A DNA stretch of 64,000 bases from NCBI GenBank assembly GCA_028753945.1, contig JAPNXP010000002.1, positions 12,710,001 through 12,774,000 on the forward strand, given 5' to 3'. The notes below the pieces were generated by a model. The model did no database searches. It was not told where the DNA came from and saw only the letters and a program-made list of their open reading frames with translations. Source of the stretch: Hexactinellida sp. DTS-2022 (Eukaryota; Porifera; Hexactinellida). Shown piece after piece: positions 36,888-46,751 of the stretch. Numbering within the stretch: the stretch's first letter is position 1; each line of letters starts with the position of its first letter. The position numbers were made by a program, and so were the translations under genes.

Positions 36888-39111
36888 CAGTTGGGGCCGA
36901 TTACTTTCTGATGATTATGATTATGATTACGATTATGATTACGATCTATATTTTTTAAACGATTATGATTGTGATTACGATTACGATCTATAATTTTTAT
37001 GTGATTATCATTACGATTACGATTACGATTACGATTACAATTACTATAACTTGCATATGATTACGATTATGAAAACAACCTAAAATGCATACTAAATGCG
37101 GTCTGGCTAAGTCTGATAAATTCCAATCTAAAAGTACTGTTGTATGACGGTTTACTTACCATGACAGTTTACTTACCTCTATTAATATAACAATAATTAA
37201 CCATGGATACTTTCTATCCATGACGGTTTACTTACCGTCTTTAATAATAATAATAATAATAATGCATTTCTAAAGCGCAAATTCCATAAAAATATGTTCA
37301 AATGCGCTGTACAGGAATCTATTAAAATCAATACAAATAAAAGTGCGTGTGCGTTTGCAAAAGTGTACTCAAGTATGATGTGGACTCAGTGGAGTATGTT
37401 AGCATTTCTTGAATGCTTCTAGAAAAAGATGGGTTTTTAATTGTTTTTTAAAGACTTCTAGGGAAGGGGAATTTCTGATGGCAGTAGGGAGGCGATTCCA
37501 TTCTTTTGGTGCTGCGATGGTGAATGAGCGATCACCGAGAGTTTTGAATGAGTTGATTGCTGGTTGATCAAGCGTAATTGCAGATCCCGACCTAAGAGAG
37601 CGGGTTGGGCGTTTCACTTTGAGGAGATCTGAGATGTATGCAGGTTCATTTGAATGGATTGCTTTGAAAGTGATCAAGAGGATTTTGAAGATGATTCGGT
37701 AATTGATGGGCAGCCAGTGGAGATCATATAGCAGTGGTATTGACTCAGAAAGTATAGATGATTGATGGATAAGTCTGGCTGCGCTATTCTGGACACGTTG
37801 GAGGCGAGAAAGTAGTTTGGAAGGATGTCCGTAGAGTAGGCCATTGCAATAATCCAAACGAGAGGTAACAAGAGCGTTTACTAGGGTTTCACATACCTGT
37901 CGAGAGAGATATTTCCTAATTCTCCGGATATTATAGAGAAAGTAGAAGCAAGAGGATGCAACCTTGGTCACGTGTGAAGACATAGTGAGGGTATTGTCAA
38001 ACCAAGCTCCAAGATTCTTAACCTCTTGGGATGGCGTAATCTTAAATTTGCCAACAGATATTTCATTGATATTGATTTTTGCTAGTTGTTGGCGGGTGCC
38101 AATAATCTGAAATTCTGTTTTTGAGTCATTGATAGATAATTTGTTATTGGTTAGCCACGTGCGGATATCAGCAACACAGGACTCGATGGTGGTGAGTGCA
38201 AGTTCTTCAGTTGTCGATGAGTCTGGTTTAAATGAAGTGTATATTTGAGTGTCATCTGCGTAGCAATGCATATTAGGTAGATGGGATTTTATGACATCAA
38301 AAAGAGGACTTATGTAAAGTATGAAAAGAAGCGGACCAAGACAGGAACCCTGAGGGACACCGTATTCGACTTTATGATCAGAGGATGAAGTTCCATTAAT
38401 AGAAACGAATTGTTTTCTGCCAGATAAATAAGATTCGAACCAGGATAATGGAGTATCAGAAATACCGAAGCAGCTGTGAAGACGGTTGGGTAGAATGGCG
38501 TGATCGACGGTATCAAACGCTGAGCTAAGGTCAAGGAGAACGAGAAGGGTGACATGTTGTTGGTTCATATTGAGGAGTATGTCATTCTTTACCTTAACTA
38601 GAGCGGTCTCTGTGCTGTGGTGTTTTCTATACGCAGATTGTGTCCTTGGAAGGAGATTATGAGTATTAAGATAATCAACTGTCTGGGCAGCAACTACTTT
38701 CTCAACTAGTTTTGAGAGAAAAGATAGATTGGATAATGGACGATAATTTGCAAGGACAGGATCAATGTTGCTCTTCTTAAGTTTAGGACGAAAGTAAACC
38801 GTCATACAACAGTACTAACAATAAGGAAAAGTGTCAATTTCATTAAACTAACTGTTACTGTATATATTATGATGGAATTCAAATGAATGTGACTGGTATT
38901 GAATAAAAGCACTTTCGCAGGTGCAATCCTACGAATTGATAATATATCCTTAATTTCAAAGATAAATACGCCAATAAAATAACATGATTACGATTACGAA
39001 ACGATTACACTCTAATAGAATCATCTGATTACGATTACGATTATGATTACAGCGAAATGTGCAATCGATTATAATCGATTACGATTGTAATCGTAATCGG
39101 CCCCAACCCTG
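36888..39111. mobile_element. TIR element with GATTACGATTA arrays, hosting a LINE
   Basis: Left end CAGTTGGGGCCGATTAC, right end GTAATCGGCCCCAACCCTG, each followed inward by arrays of GATTACGATTATGATTACGA. The end sequence looks hAT-like, but no 8-base duplication is visible. Inside is a second inverted-repeat pair of 24 perfect bases (37133-37156 and 38793-38816, containing TTGTATGACGGTTTAC), which brackets the LINE fragment. Confidence 0.6.
37225..38790 (-). pseudogene. 5'-truncated CR1/L2-type LINE, reverse transcriptase
   Basis: Uninterrupted minus-strand ORF down to the stop at 37399. Order in the 468-codon ORF: NYRPLSNLSFLSKLVEKVV, HHSTETAL, LDLSSAFD (91-98, first catalytic Asp), GVPQGS (149-154), YADD (182-185), thumb region, and a C-terminal part ending WNRLPTAIRNSPSLEVFKKQ. 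This is the CR1/L2 group of non-LTR retrotransposons. The 3' tail (GCGCTTTAGAAATGCATTATT then an ATT run, 37240-37280 in complement) also fits. The endonuclease and ORF1 are missing. The first codons (MTVYF) come from the flanking inverted repeat, so true LINE sequence starts near 38790. The frame is intact, hence fairly recent, but the copy is dead on arrival. Confidence 0.88.
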
Positions 39112-39168
39112 TACATTGTATAAGGTCACTAAGAGAATTCGCATTTTAGTTTTCTAAATAAAGGAGTA

Positions 39169-39355
39169 CAGTAGAGCCTCGTTAATACGAACACCCCCGG
39201 AGGTTAAATTGGTTCCCTTTATCCGGAGTTAGTATTAACCGGAGTAATACCCAAGGAATAGCCATTATAGTATAGGGATCTGATTTTGTGGAACTGCTTG
39301 TTCTTCTTATCCGGAAATTCGTGTTAACCGTGTTCGTACCAACGAGGTTCTACTG
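39169..39355. mobile_element. Pogo-like MITE
   Basis: Ends CAGTAGAGCCTCGTTAATAC and ACCAACGAGGTTCTACTG with TA on both sides (39167-39168, 39356-39357). 187 bp. Same broad family as 12394-12562 and the partial copy at the window end. Confidence 0.8.
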
Positions 39356-39636
39356 TATATTAATTTACTAATCTGATAGTAATCACTAATCAGAATTCGA
39401 ATAACCTATGAATCTGAAAAGATATTATCTAATTGACTTGATGACTCGCGAGTGACCACGAGTCATCTAGTCAGACTCGGTGACTCTAGTCACTGAATTT
39501 TGTCACGAGTTATGTCAATTGAAAATGAAGTGATGAATCCTATATTGCTATATGCAATAGAATCTATTTACTCAATCGTTAGTTCGAGTTTCCGGGTAAT
39601 ACGTACACTATTTTGACTGTCCCCTGGTGTTCGTGC

Positions 39637-40177
39637 CAAGGTTGAAACCGCTTCAAACAAATACCAATTTAACTGAATAATGGTCATACGGAATAATTTG
39701 GTCAACCGAATAAGTTAGTTGACCAATTCTAGAACCAAACAATGTAGCATCCTTTCCCAACAATAGCATGTCTCATATACAGGTAAACCTCCCAAAGCGG
39801 CACCTCCGAGAAGCGGCACAAAATGATTCTCCCGATGGGTGCCGCTTTGGGAGTTTTACCTTACGAGCTACCTCCCAAAGCGGCAACCTCCGAGAAGCGG
39901 TACAAAATCATTCTCCCGATGGGTGCCGCTTTGGGAGGTTTACCTGTAAAGTGATCTCACTGATCTGAGCACAAACAAATTAATAGGGCTACTTTCACTT
40001 GACACATATCCTAGAATTTGTACCTTTGATTCTGATATGTCAAAATGTTTTCAGTAAACCGAATTATTTGGTTTTGAACCGAATAACAAAAATTACATTT
40101 GGTTACCAACCGAAATCAACTATTTGCTGAATATTATTTGGTTATACCGAATATTTAACTATTCGGTTACAACCTTG
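39637..40177. mobile_element. hAT-like MITE, CAAGGTTGAAAC ends
   Basis: Ends CAAGGTTGAAACC and GGTTACAACCTTG. The duplication GTTCGTGC/GTTCGTAC (39629-39636, 40178-40185) matches at 7 of 8. Flanks to either side look like a pogo-type MITE (end GAGTTTTACTGTA near 40202) that it interrupted. The element contains CGAATA-rich text and the nested mariner-type MITE at 39780. Confidence 0.75.
39780..39946. mobile_element. Mariner/pogo-like MITE made of two half-units
   Basis: Ends CAGGTAAACCTCCCAAAGCG and CGCTTTGGGAGGTTTACCTG with TA on both sides. The 167 bp interior is two direct ~80 bp units, each itself inverted (CTCCCAAAGCGGCA ... TGCCGCTTTGGGAG). The ORF over it is a shadow of the repeat. Confidence 0.8.
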
Positions 40178-40317
40178 GTTCGTACTAAAGAGTTTTACTG
40201 TAGTTTCCGCTTTGGTTAATAATTGTACTCATGGTAATTATAACTTTCTATAATAATTGATGTCACCAAGACCTACAACACATATCTAGTTATTATACCT
40301 AGTGTTAATAAGCTAAT

Positions 40318-40593
40318 CTAGCTCCTACTCTCTCTATTCCTCTTGATTGCGCTACGAACATTCGCAGCAGCGGTTGTAGTTACCACGTAGGCGCCGCCTG
40401 AAATGACTTTACTGCAGTGCTTGCAGCCCCATATTCCAACTGAGAGCCTCTTTAGAGAGGTCTTGCCACAAAATGGGCATTGATACTTAGCGTGTTGAGA
40501 CAATTCAATCTTCTTCACCATCTTACGGAGAGAGGAGCCATACCTTGTACCGTATTTTCCTACCACGCCCACTTTCTTGGTACGCTTGGCCAT
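40318..40593 (-). CDS. RPL37A: Large ribosomal subunit protein eL43 (RPL37A)
   Basis: Structural protein of the 60S ribosomal subunit, binding rRNA through a zinc ribbon. The 91-residue product (family length ~92) starts at [19 protein letters not shown], the invariant N-terminus. The zinc ribbon is complete: C39-x2-C42-x14-C57-x2-C60, with the conserved VGIW before C57. I chose the ATG at 40591-40593; nine in-frame upstream codons (MFRFIRNFL) do not belong to the family. There are no introns in the coding part, whereas animal RPL37A genes usually have several. The last third departs from animal consensus (RNRESRS tail). It is either a functional compact copy or an intact retrocopy. No A-tail is visible after the stop, which does not favour a recent retrocopy. 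It is the only host-type gene in the window. Confidence 0.88.
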   Translation of the reverse strand: MAKRTKKVGVVGKYGTRYGSSLRKMVKKIELSQHAKYQCPFCGKTSLKRLSVGIWGCKHCSKVISGGAYVVTTTAAANVRSAIKRNRESRS

Positions 40594-41146
40594 TAAAAAG
40601 TTTCTAATAAATCGAAACATTATTAATTAATATAGGATAAAGATTAATATCAATAACACAATACAAAACAAATTGACAAAGGAGACTTTCTTTGAATGAT
40701 CAAGTTGTATTTAATAACAAGAAGGATTGTGAGTAACAATTGTTAAAAGGAAAATAACAAAACAGGCCCGTAGGAAGCAAATTATTGTTGGTGCGGCGAA
40801 GTGACGTTACGTTAGAACTGCAGCACCTGGCGAAAAGCGGCTCTCATATATTGCGGCTCAGTATACTAATGGAACGTTCTAAGTAAAAGTCCGTACGCTT
40901 GCAACATTCATTGTCGTCTCAATTTTATCCATGAACAAATCTATCTTACAAAGGTTTATTAGAAGCATGGTCTACTATATTTACGGCTAGATAAGTCAAG
41001 TATTTGCTCATTTCATTTCCAGGCCAGTTTTTACTTTCCAATTGCTCATAAAATGAATCACCGTATACACTCTAATAGTAGCCCCTCTACGAATAATCGC
41101 CTACCTCCAATAATAGCCCCCCCCCCCCCCCCCCAAATTATGCAAA
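40594..41146. other. Intergenic sequence upstream of RPL37A
   Basis: No gene seen. If RPL37A is active, its promoter and 5' UTR would lie here. I see no clear TATA box or TOP pyrimidine start. A homopolymer of about sixteen C lies near 41119-41134 after AATAATAGCC repeats. Confidence 0.5.
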
Positions 41147-41148
41147 TA

Positions 41149-41343
41149 CAGTACATAATAGATATAGTGATATTGGATATAGTGATAATTTTGCAAGCTT
41201 TAGGTGCGTCCCCGAGCAAATCCCATGCAAAATTTATTGGTTATAGTGATATCATTATTGGATATAGTGATATATTGGATATAGTGATAATTTGGCCACA
41301 AATGAGTTGTCCCCACCATTATCACTATATCCAATAAGTACTG
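41149..41343. mobile_element. TA-flanked MITE with ATATAGTGATA repeats
   Basis: Ends CAGTACATAATAGATATAGT and CTATATCCAATAAGTACTG with TA on both sides (41147-41148, 41344-41345). The interior repeats TTGGATATAGTGATA. Tc1/mariner or pogo-type non-autonomous element. Confidence 0.75.
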
Positions 41344-41539
41344 TACAAATTTACTACCGGTGTCGGAGTGCCAGCGGTTGCCCCGTGTCAGATGTCCTCC
41401 CGGACCAGTGGCCCTAGGGTCAGATGTTCCCCTTAGGGTCAGATGTTCCCCTTAGGGTCAGATGTTCCCCTTAGGGTCAGATGTCTCCCCCTAGGACTCG
41501 TCACCCTAGGGTCAGATGTCCCCCCGGGCCAGTGGCACT

Positions 41540-42351
41540 CAGGGATGCCAACCTCTGAAAACCAAAAAGCGGGAGGTTTCCTATTTTTTGGCGGGAGTTT
41601 TACCAAAAAATCGGGAGGTCGAAGATAAAAAGCGGGAGACTCAAAATATTTACTATTTCTTTGAATCTATCATGAATAGAACGATACAATGTAATTAATT
41701 TTTACGTTTGAATATCTACAATTAGGAAACGCTTATATTTTTCAAGTTCTATCTATCAAATTTCTTCTCGCGTATCTCGTATTCACCCAATGTATGCAAT
41801 AATACAACAAAACGAAATAGCTAGATTATTGAATTATAATTTTTTTACAAAGTAAGTTTTTATATTAGATATACGTAGATGTAGCAGATTTAAATATCTT
41901 CAAAAGTTCTCGTAATTTTTGGACATTTTTCTAGAAATTTCGAGGAATTTCATGACGATTAGGCCATCAAATTTGTAAATGTGTTGCAAAGCTTATTCCA
42001 CCCTTGGTTGCACTGATTGACATATAAATTAAACGAGAAACAACTGGTATAACAACTTTCTGGAGGATGTAAGCCACCCGGGATATTTTTAAGAAATTTC
42101 TTCCAAATTCGAATTAAAACATAATACATAGTACAGTGTAATAATAAGGGGGCTAAATAATCTTAACTAACTTACAAGTATATGAATAGAACAAAAGTTG
42201 ATACTCGTATTTAGACAAATTTTTGCAAAAAAAAGTCCAGTTATTTTAAAATAGGAACAATTTCCAAAAAAGCGGGAGTTTGAAAAGTTTGGCGGGAGGT
42301 CGGGAGGATGGGATAAATAAAGGCTGAAAAGCGGGAGGGTTGGCAATCCTG
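41540..42351. mobile_element. hAT-like element, CAGGGATGCCAACC ends
   Basis: Ends CAGGGATGCCAACCTCTGAA and GGGAGGGTTGGCAATCCTG, with AAAAGCGGGAGG subterminal repeats in inverted arrangement. It splits the left minisatellite array. I could not see an 8-base duplication. The ~800 bp AT-rich interior has no ORF of note. Confidence 0.65.
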
Positions 42352-42585
42352 CCGCTCTAGGGCCAGCTGTCCCCCGGACCTGTGGCCCTAGTGTCAGCTG
42401 TCCCCCCGGACCAGTGGCCCTAGGGTCAGCTGTCCCCCTCAGGGTTAGATGACCCCCAATCGGATTACTTTAAATGTAGAATATGAAACTATAGTGATGT
42501 ACATTGTGAAATTTATTGTTCTGGGACCCTAGTGTGAGGTCTGAGGGAAGACATCTGACCCTAAGGGGGACATCTGACCCTAGAG

Positions 42586-43223
42586 CAGTGGCGTAGCTAG
42601 GGTTTCGGGGGCCCCGCGGCCCCTGGTCCCACTAGTTCAAATTGGAGTAGTATATTTTAAGGCAGTTCGCGGCATGCATCTGGGTAAATTTGGGTTCGAA
42701 ATGGCATTTCCCGCATTTTGACGAAGTAAATTGAAATAAATCTGCATCTGGAGAATTTTGGAACATTTGCATACCTGCCAACCGTACAGGGATATGAACC
42801 ATTTTGGCTGTTCTGTACAGGCGTACAGGGATTTTAGTCAAATAATGCCTAAAAATGTCTAGAGTTATATATGGTAGTATATTCTGCCATGCATTCTGCA
42901 TTGACCACATAAAGGCACAAGTTGGTTTATATACTTATTCAAGTGTACAGGGAATCCCTGTACAATTTATAATTCAATACTTTTTCCCTTCCAAAGTGAT
43001 ATTTTTATATGTAAGTGTATAGTAATACCTGGACGAGCGAGCGCAGCGAGCGAGAAAAACTTTTGGGAGGTATATGGGGATTTTGGCCAATGTACAGGGG
43101 AAAATTGGAGCCCTGTACAGGGATATGACACAAATAGGTTGGCAGGTATGCCTTTGGGGGCCCCCGAGACATCGGGGGCCCTGGTTCAATGAACCGCCTG
43201 AACCGCCTATTGCTACGCTACTG
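42586..43223. mobile_element. hAT MITE, CAGTGGCGTAGC ends
   Basis: Ends CAGTGGCGTAGCTAGG and TTGCTACGCTACTG, with an exact 8-base duplication CCCTAGAG (42578-42585, 43224-43231). Subterminal GGGGGCCCC on both sides. It carries the nested element 42770-43150. No transposase. Confidence 0.9.
42770..43150. mobile_element. TIR element, CATACCTGCCAACC ends, copy 1
   Basis: Ends CATACCTGCCAACCG and GGTTGGCAGGTATG, with abundant internal GTACAGGGATT motifs in both orientations. Border hexamers CATTTG/CCTTTG match at 5 of 6. It also holds GAGCGAGCGCAGCGAGCGAG. Same family as 46191-46518 and 63021-63457. Confidence 0.75.
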
Positions 43224-44301
43224 CCCTAGAGCCATAGGTCCGGGGGGACAGCTGGCCATCGGATGAGTAGTCCGACTGTCCGAGTGGGAGAGATCTGACC
43301 CGAGGGGGGGGCAGCTGACACTAGGGCCACTGGTCCGGGGGGACATCTGACCCTAGGATGAGGAGTCCGAGGGGGGACATATCGACATCTGACCCTGATT
43401 GGGGGCAGCTGACACTAGGGACACTGGTCCGGGGGGACAGCTGACACTAGGGACCAGAGTGGACCATGGGTCAACATTGGTGACCCATGACCCATCGAGT
43501 GACCCATTGACCCATCAAGTAACGCTTTGACCCATCGTGTTACCCATTGACCTTTTAAATATCTAAACATTGTGTAACACAATTAGTTAGGGAATTATAA
43601 CTCAAAACCTTGAAAAAAATTGTTACCAAACAATTTCTACACTAGCGTCTTCTTCTGTGTCCGAATAAACATAGAAAAAAAGTTGCAAGCCCAAAGCTGT
43701 GAGGAAAACTTTTTACACCCCTTCAAACCTGGGGACCAGGGGCCAAAAATCGCTGATATGTTTTACCTTTTTCTTTCATTAAAATCAATTTATATGGTGT
43801 ATTTTGGAACAAGGAATTGTTTAGAACCACCCATTTTATGCTAGCATTAATAGAACCTCTCGAAATTTGAACATTTACTCTAAAAATTCGAATATCTGAA
43901 ATCTAATACTACAAAAGTTAGGCCCTATCAAATAAATTACTTGTTGAATATTCCCGCCCGTCCCAATTTTTACACTCCGTCCGGATTCATTTACTATTAG
44001 TATTAACTTATGAACTTAAAAGTGCAAAATATTAGCTATTGACTGATGTTAAATATTCCTAATGTATCAATTTTAATAAGTCAAGAATTTTAGAGCATTA
44101 CTTTTATATTTTGGGTATTGCCTTGTGTTTTTCTAATTAAATTAAATGAGAATATGTATTATTTTATATTGGATATGTTGTTTCATATTAATGGAATTAA
44201 ATAGAAAAAGAAAATCCCGTCCGCCGTCCATATTTTCTAAAAAATCTGGATGATAAACAAGTAATTTTTTAACATGTATTTATGTTGCGGTGTGTACCCA
44301 C

Positions 44302-44588
44302 CAGGGCCGGCGGAAGAGGGGCGGTTGGGGCGGCCTGGGCCGCCCCACTTTTTCTGTGATTCTATTGGTACTTTGAAATTTCGCGGGCGTGGTTTGCGAT
44401 ACTGTTATACAAGGCCGCCCCACCTCTCACAAGGCCGCCCCACCTCTCACAAGGCCGCCCCACCTCTCACAAGGCCGCCCCACCTCTCACAAGGCCGCCC
44501 CACCTCTCACAAGGCCGCCCCACCTCTCACAAGGCCGCCCCACCTCTCACAAGGCCGCCCCACCTCTCACGAGCTTCCGCCGGCCCTG
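44302..44588. mobile_element. GC-rich hAT MITE with 20-bp tandem repeat
   Basis: Ends CAGGGCCGGCGGAAG and CTTCCGCCGGCCCTG. The duplication GTACCCAC/GTGCCCAC matches at 7 of 8 and the site is intact in the right arm of the host element. The interior has eight perfect tandem copies of AAGGCCGCCCCACCTCTCAC (44411-44570). The repeat leaves frames open on both + frames, but these ORFs are not genes. Confidence 0.88.
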
Positions 44589-44809
44589 GTGCCCACACAC
44601 ACTGTCAATGTCTGTCATGTTAGTGTGTGCTGGTACACACTGCTGTATGACCGCACACAATTAGTGTATTAGTGTGTGCGGGCACACACTGGTACCTGCA
44701 CACAATTAATGACTAGACTACATTGTATCAATAAACACTAAGGAGTTTGTGTAATTGGGAAAGAGATCGAATGCTGGCTGCTATCCTCGTGTATTCGGTA
44801 CATACAAAC

Positions 44810-45016
44810 CAGGGAATGAAAGGTTCACGAACGAACTTATTGAACTTGAACTGAACGAACTGAACGCAAGACTTTTATGGCATTTACGCTGAACGAACTG
44901 AACGAACGCTGGTGGTGTTGAAGTTAGGAGGTGAACGTGAACGAGGTGAACATGCGTTAATTTGAAATGAACTGAATTTGGTTTATTCAGTCCGTTCGTG
45001 AACCTTTCATTCCCTG
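44810..45016. mobile_element. MITE of the CAGGGAATGAAAGGTTC hAT family
   Basis: Ends CAGGGAATGAAAGGTTCACG and TGAACCTTTCATTCCCTG, with an exact 8-base duplication ATACAAAC (44802-44809, 45017-45024). 207 bp with GAACGAACTGAACGAAC subterminal repeats. It matches both ends of the full element 53207-62596, so it is that element's deletion derivative. Confidence 0.93.
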
Positions 45017-45804
45017 ATACAAACTATAATTTTTTATTCCGTAATAATGATTATTTAATTATAGACTATAGTAGGATACTACAACTATTTAATACTACTC
45101 TAAGCAGCAAAGTTTCAAAATTGTTCGCTTATTTTCTGGGTGGCCTTTCTGTCTTATAGATAAGCCTAAATAGACCATTTATGATAGGGGTATAAAATTT
45201 AGGCAGGAGAAAGAGAATCGAACTTCGAATTCTCAATTTTTCCTTCAATTCCAGTATTACATCGAACTTAGTGTATTTGTTATTTTTCCATTTAAACTTT
45301 ACTACATTGAATTCAAATCAAAGTATGTTTAAGGAGTTGCTTAGGGTTTTTCATGTAGGTACTAGGTAGACTCCATGGTTCTCCATGGATAGCGAACCGA
45401 CACGAATATTGCTTACTGCATTATGTATTTCAAAGTGTTTACTACTGGGTGGCAGTGTTGCCGTCGATATGGGAATACCCACAGCATTTCCATATGATGG
45501 TAATGGGAAAAATTTTCATGCTATGGAAATTCCCGAGAGTTGAAATCCTATGGGAATGCTCTTTGCTGCGTGGTCATGTAAAGAATAAGAAATGCTATTT
45601 AATAAAACGAAAACATGTTCCAAAGTATTCATAAATTTGGAAGCATACGAAAGAATGTGTCATCCATCCTGTCTGTGAGCTGTTTTGTAATATATATTTG
45701 TATTATTGACTTGTAGTTTGATCTAACTAACATCAACTGTATAGTTTGGCTGGTCACGGGCTGATCTATAAAGCTGTATTGCCAGCCTGAAAAATGTTTA
45801 TAAT

Positions 45805-46751
45805 CAGGGCTGGAAGGAGCTGTTACAGCTAACAGCAAATATAACAGCCAACTGTAGTTTAACTAGTAACATTAAATGCGTCATTAATAGCATATAAAGG
45901 GTCTGATATTTACATTAATCTCCTTTTGTATCTCATAGGAGACATTCTATACTAATTGGGATCGAAATTCAAATGTGAAAGAACGATTTGCAATTACTGG
46001 GCCCTCTTAATTAAAAGCGAATAGTTCCTTATTTCTAGAAACTAAAAAAAAGCTGCTAAATACAATTTTACCTTCTGTGGCTTAAATATACTGACAATTG
46101 TCAGTGTACTTTTGTGTAAGCAGGTGAATAGATAAATTTTCAGAAATGTGGCGCTTACAGCGCAAGCAGAGTAATATACTATATGTATAGCATACCTGCC
46201 AACTTATTTGAGACATATCCCTGTACGAGGCAACGATTTCCCCCTGTACATTGGCCAAAATCCCTGTCACACCAAAAGACTTTCTTGTAAAGGTGAAAAC
46301 AATAGTTATATAGACTGTACAGGGAATCCCTGTATGCTCGAATAGGAACAGATGCTATATTTACATGGTGTAGACATGTTTAGGTATTAATAGACTCACA
46401 ATCAATAATTTTTCCTTATCTAAAACCCTGTATAAATGTAAAAATCCCTGTACGGTCCAGCCAAAATGATTAAAATCCCTGTACTGTACAGGGAATCCCT
46501 GTACGGTTGGCAGGTATGGGATAGTATGGGCATATAGTTCACAGTTTGTATAATATCTGGAGTGATTAAAACTCCTCTACCCCCCTTATCTACACCAATC
46601 GTAAGATACTCTATACTTGATTAATTTACTGAAAATTGGCTTGATAAAAATTTCTAAAGAAGGAGTGTAAAAAAGAAGCTGTAAACAGCAAAAGTAATGC
46701 TGTTAACAGTTAACAGAAAAATAGGCTATTACAACATTTCTAACACTCCTG
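45805..46751. mobile_element. hAT-like element with TTAACAGC repeats
   Basis: Starts CAGGGCTGGAAGGAGCTGTT and ends TTCTAACACTCCTG. An exact 8-base duplication TTTATAAT flanks it (45797-45804, 46752-46759). GCTGTTAACAG-type subterminal repeats relate it to 32786-33192. It contains the nested element 46191-46518. No transposase. Confidence 0.75.
46191..46518. mobile_element. TIR element, CATACCTGCCAAC ends, copy 2
   Basis: Ends CATACCTGCCAAC and GTTGGCAGGTATG, with internal ATCCCTGTACAGGGA-type palindromes. Border hexamers GTATAG/GGATAG match at 5 of 6. Confidence 0.75.

Noticed and set aside
41540..42351. Exact 8-bp duplication for the CAGGGATGCCAACC element
   Set aside because: Flanks GTGGCACT and CCGCTCTA do not match; only the inverted ends are claimed.
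44274..44672. 132-codon proline-rich protein
   Set aside because: Reads through eight perfect 20-bp repeats inside a hAT MITE and crosses its borders.
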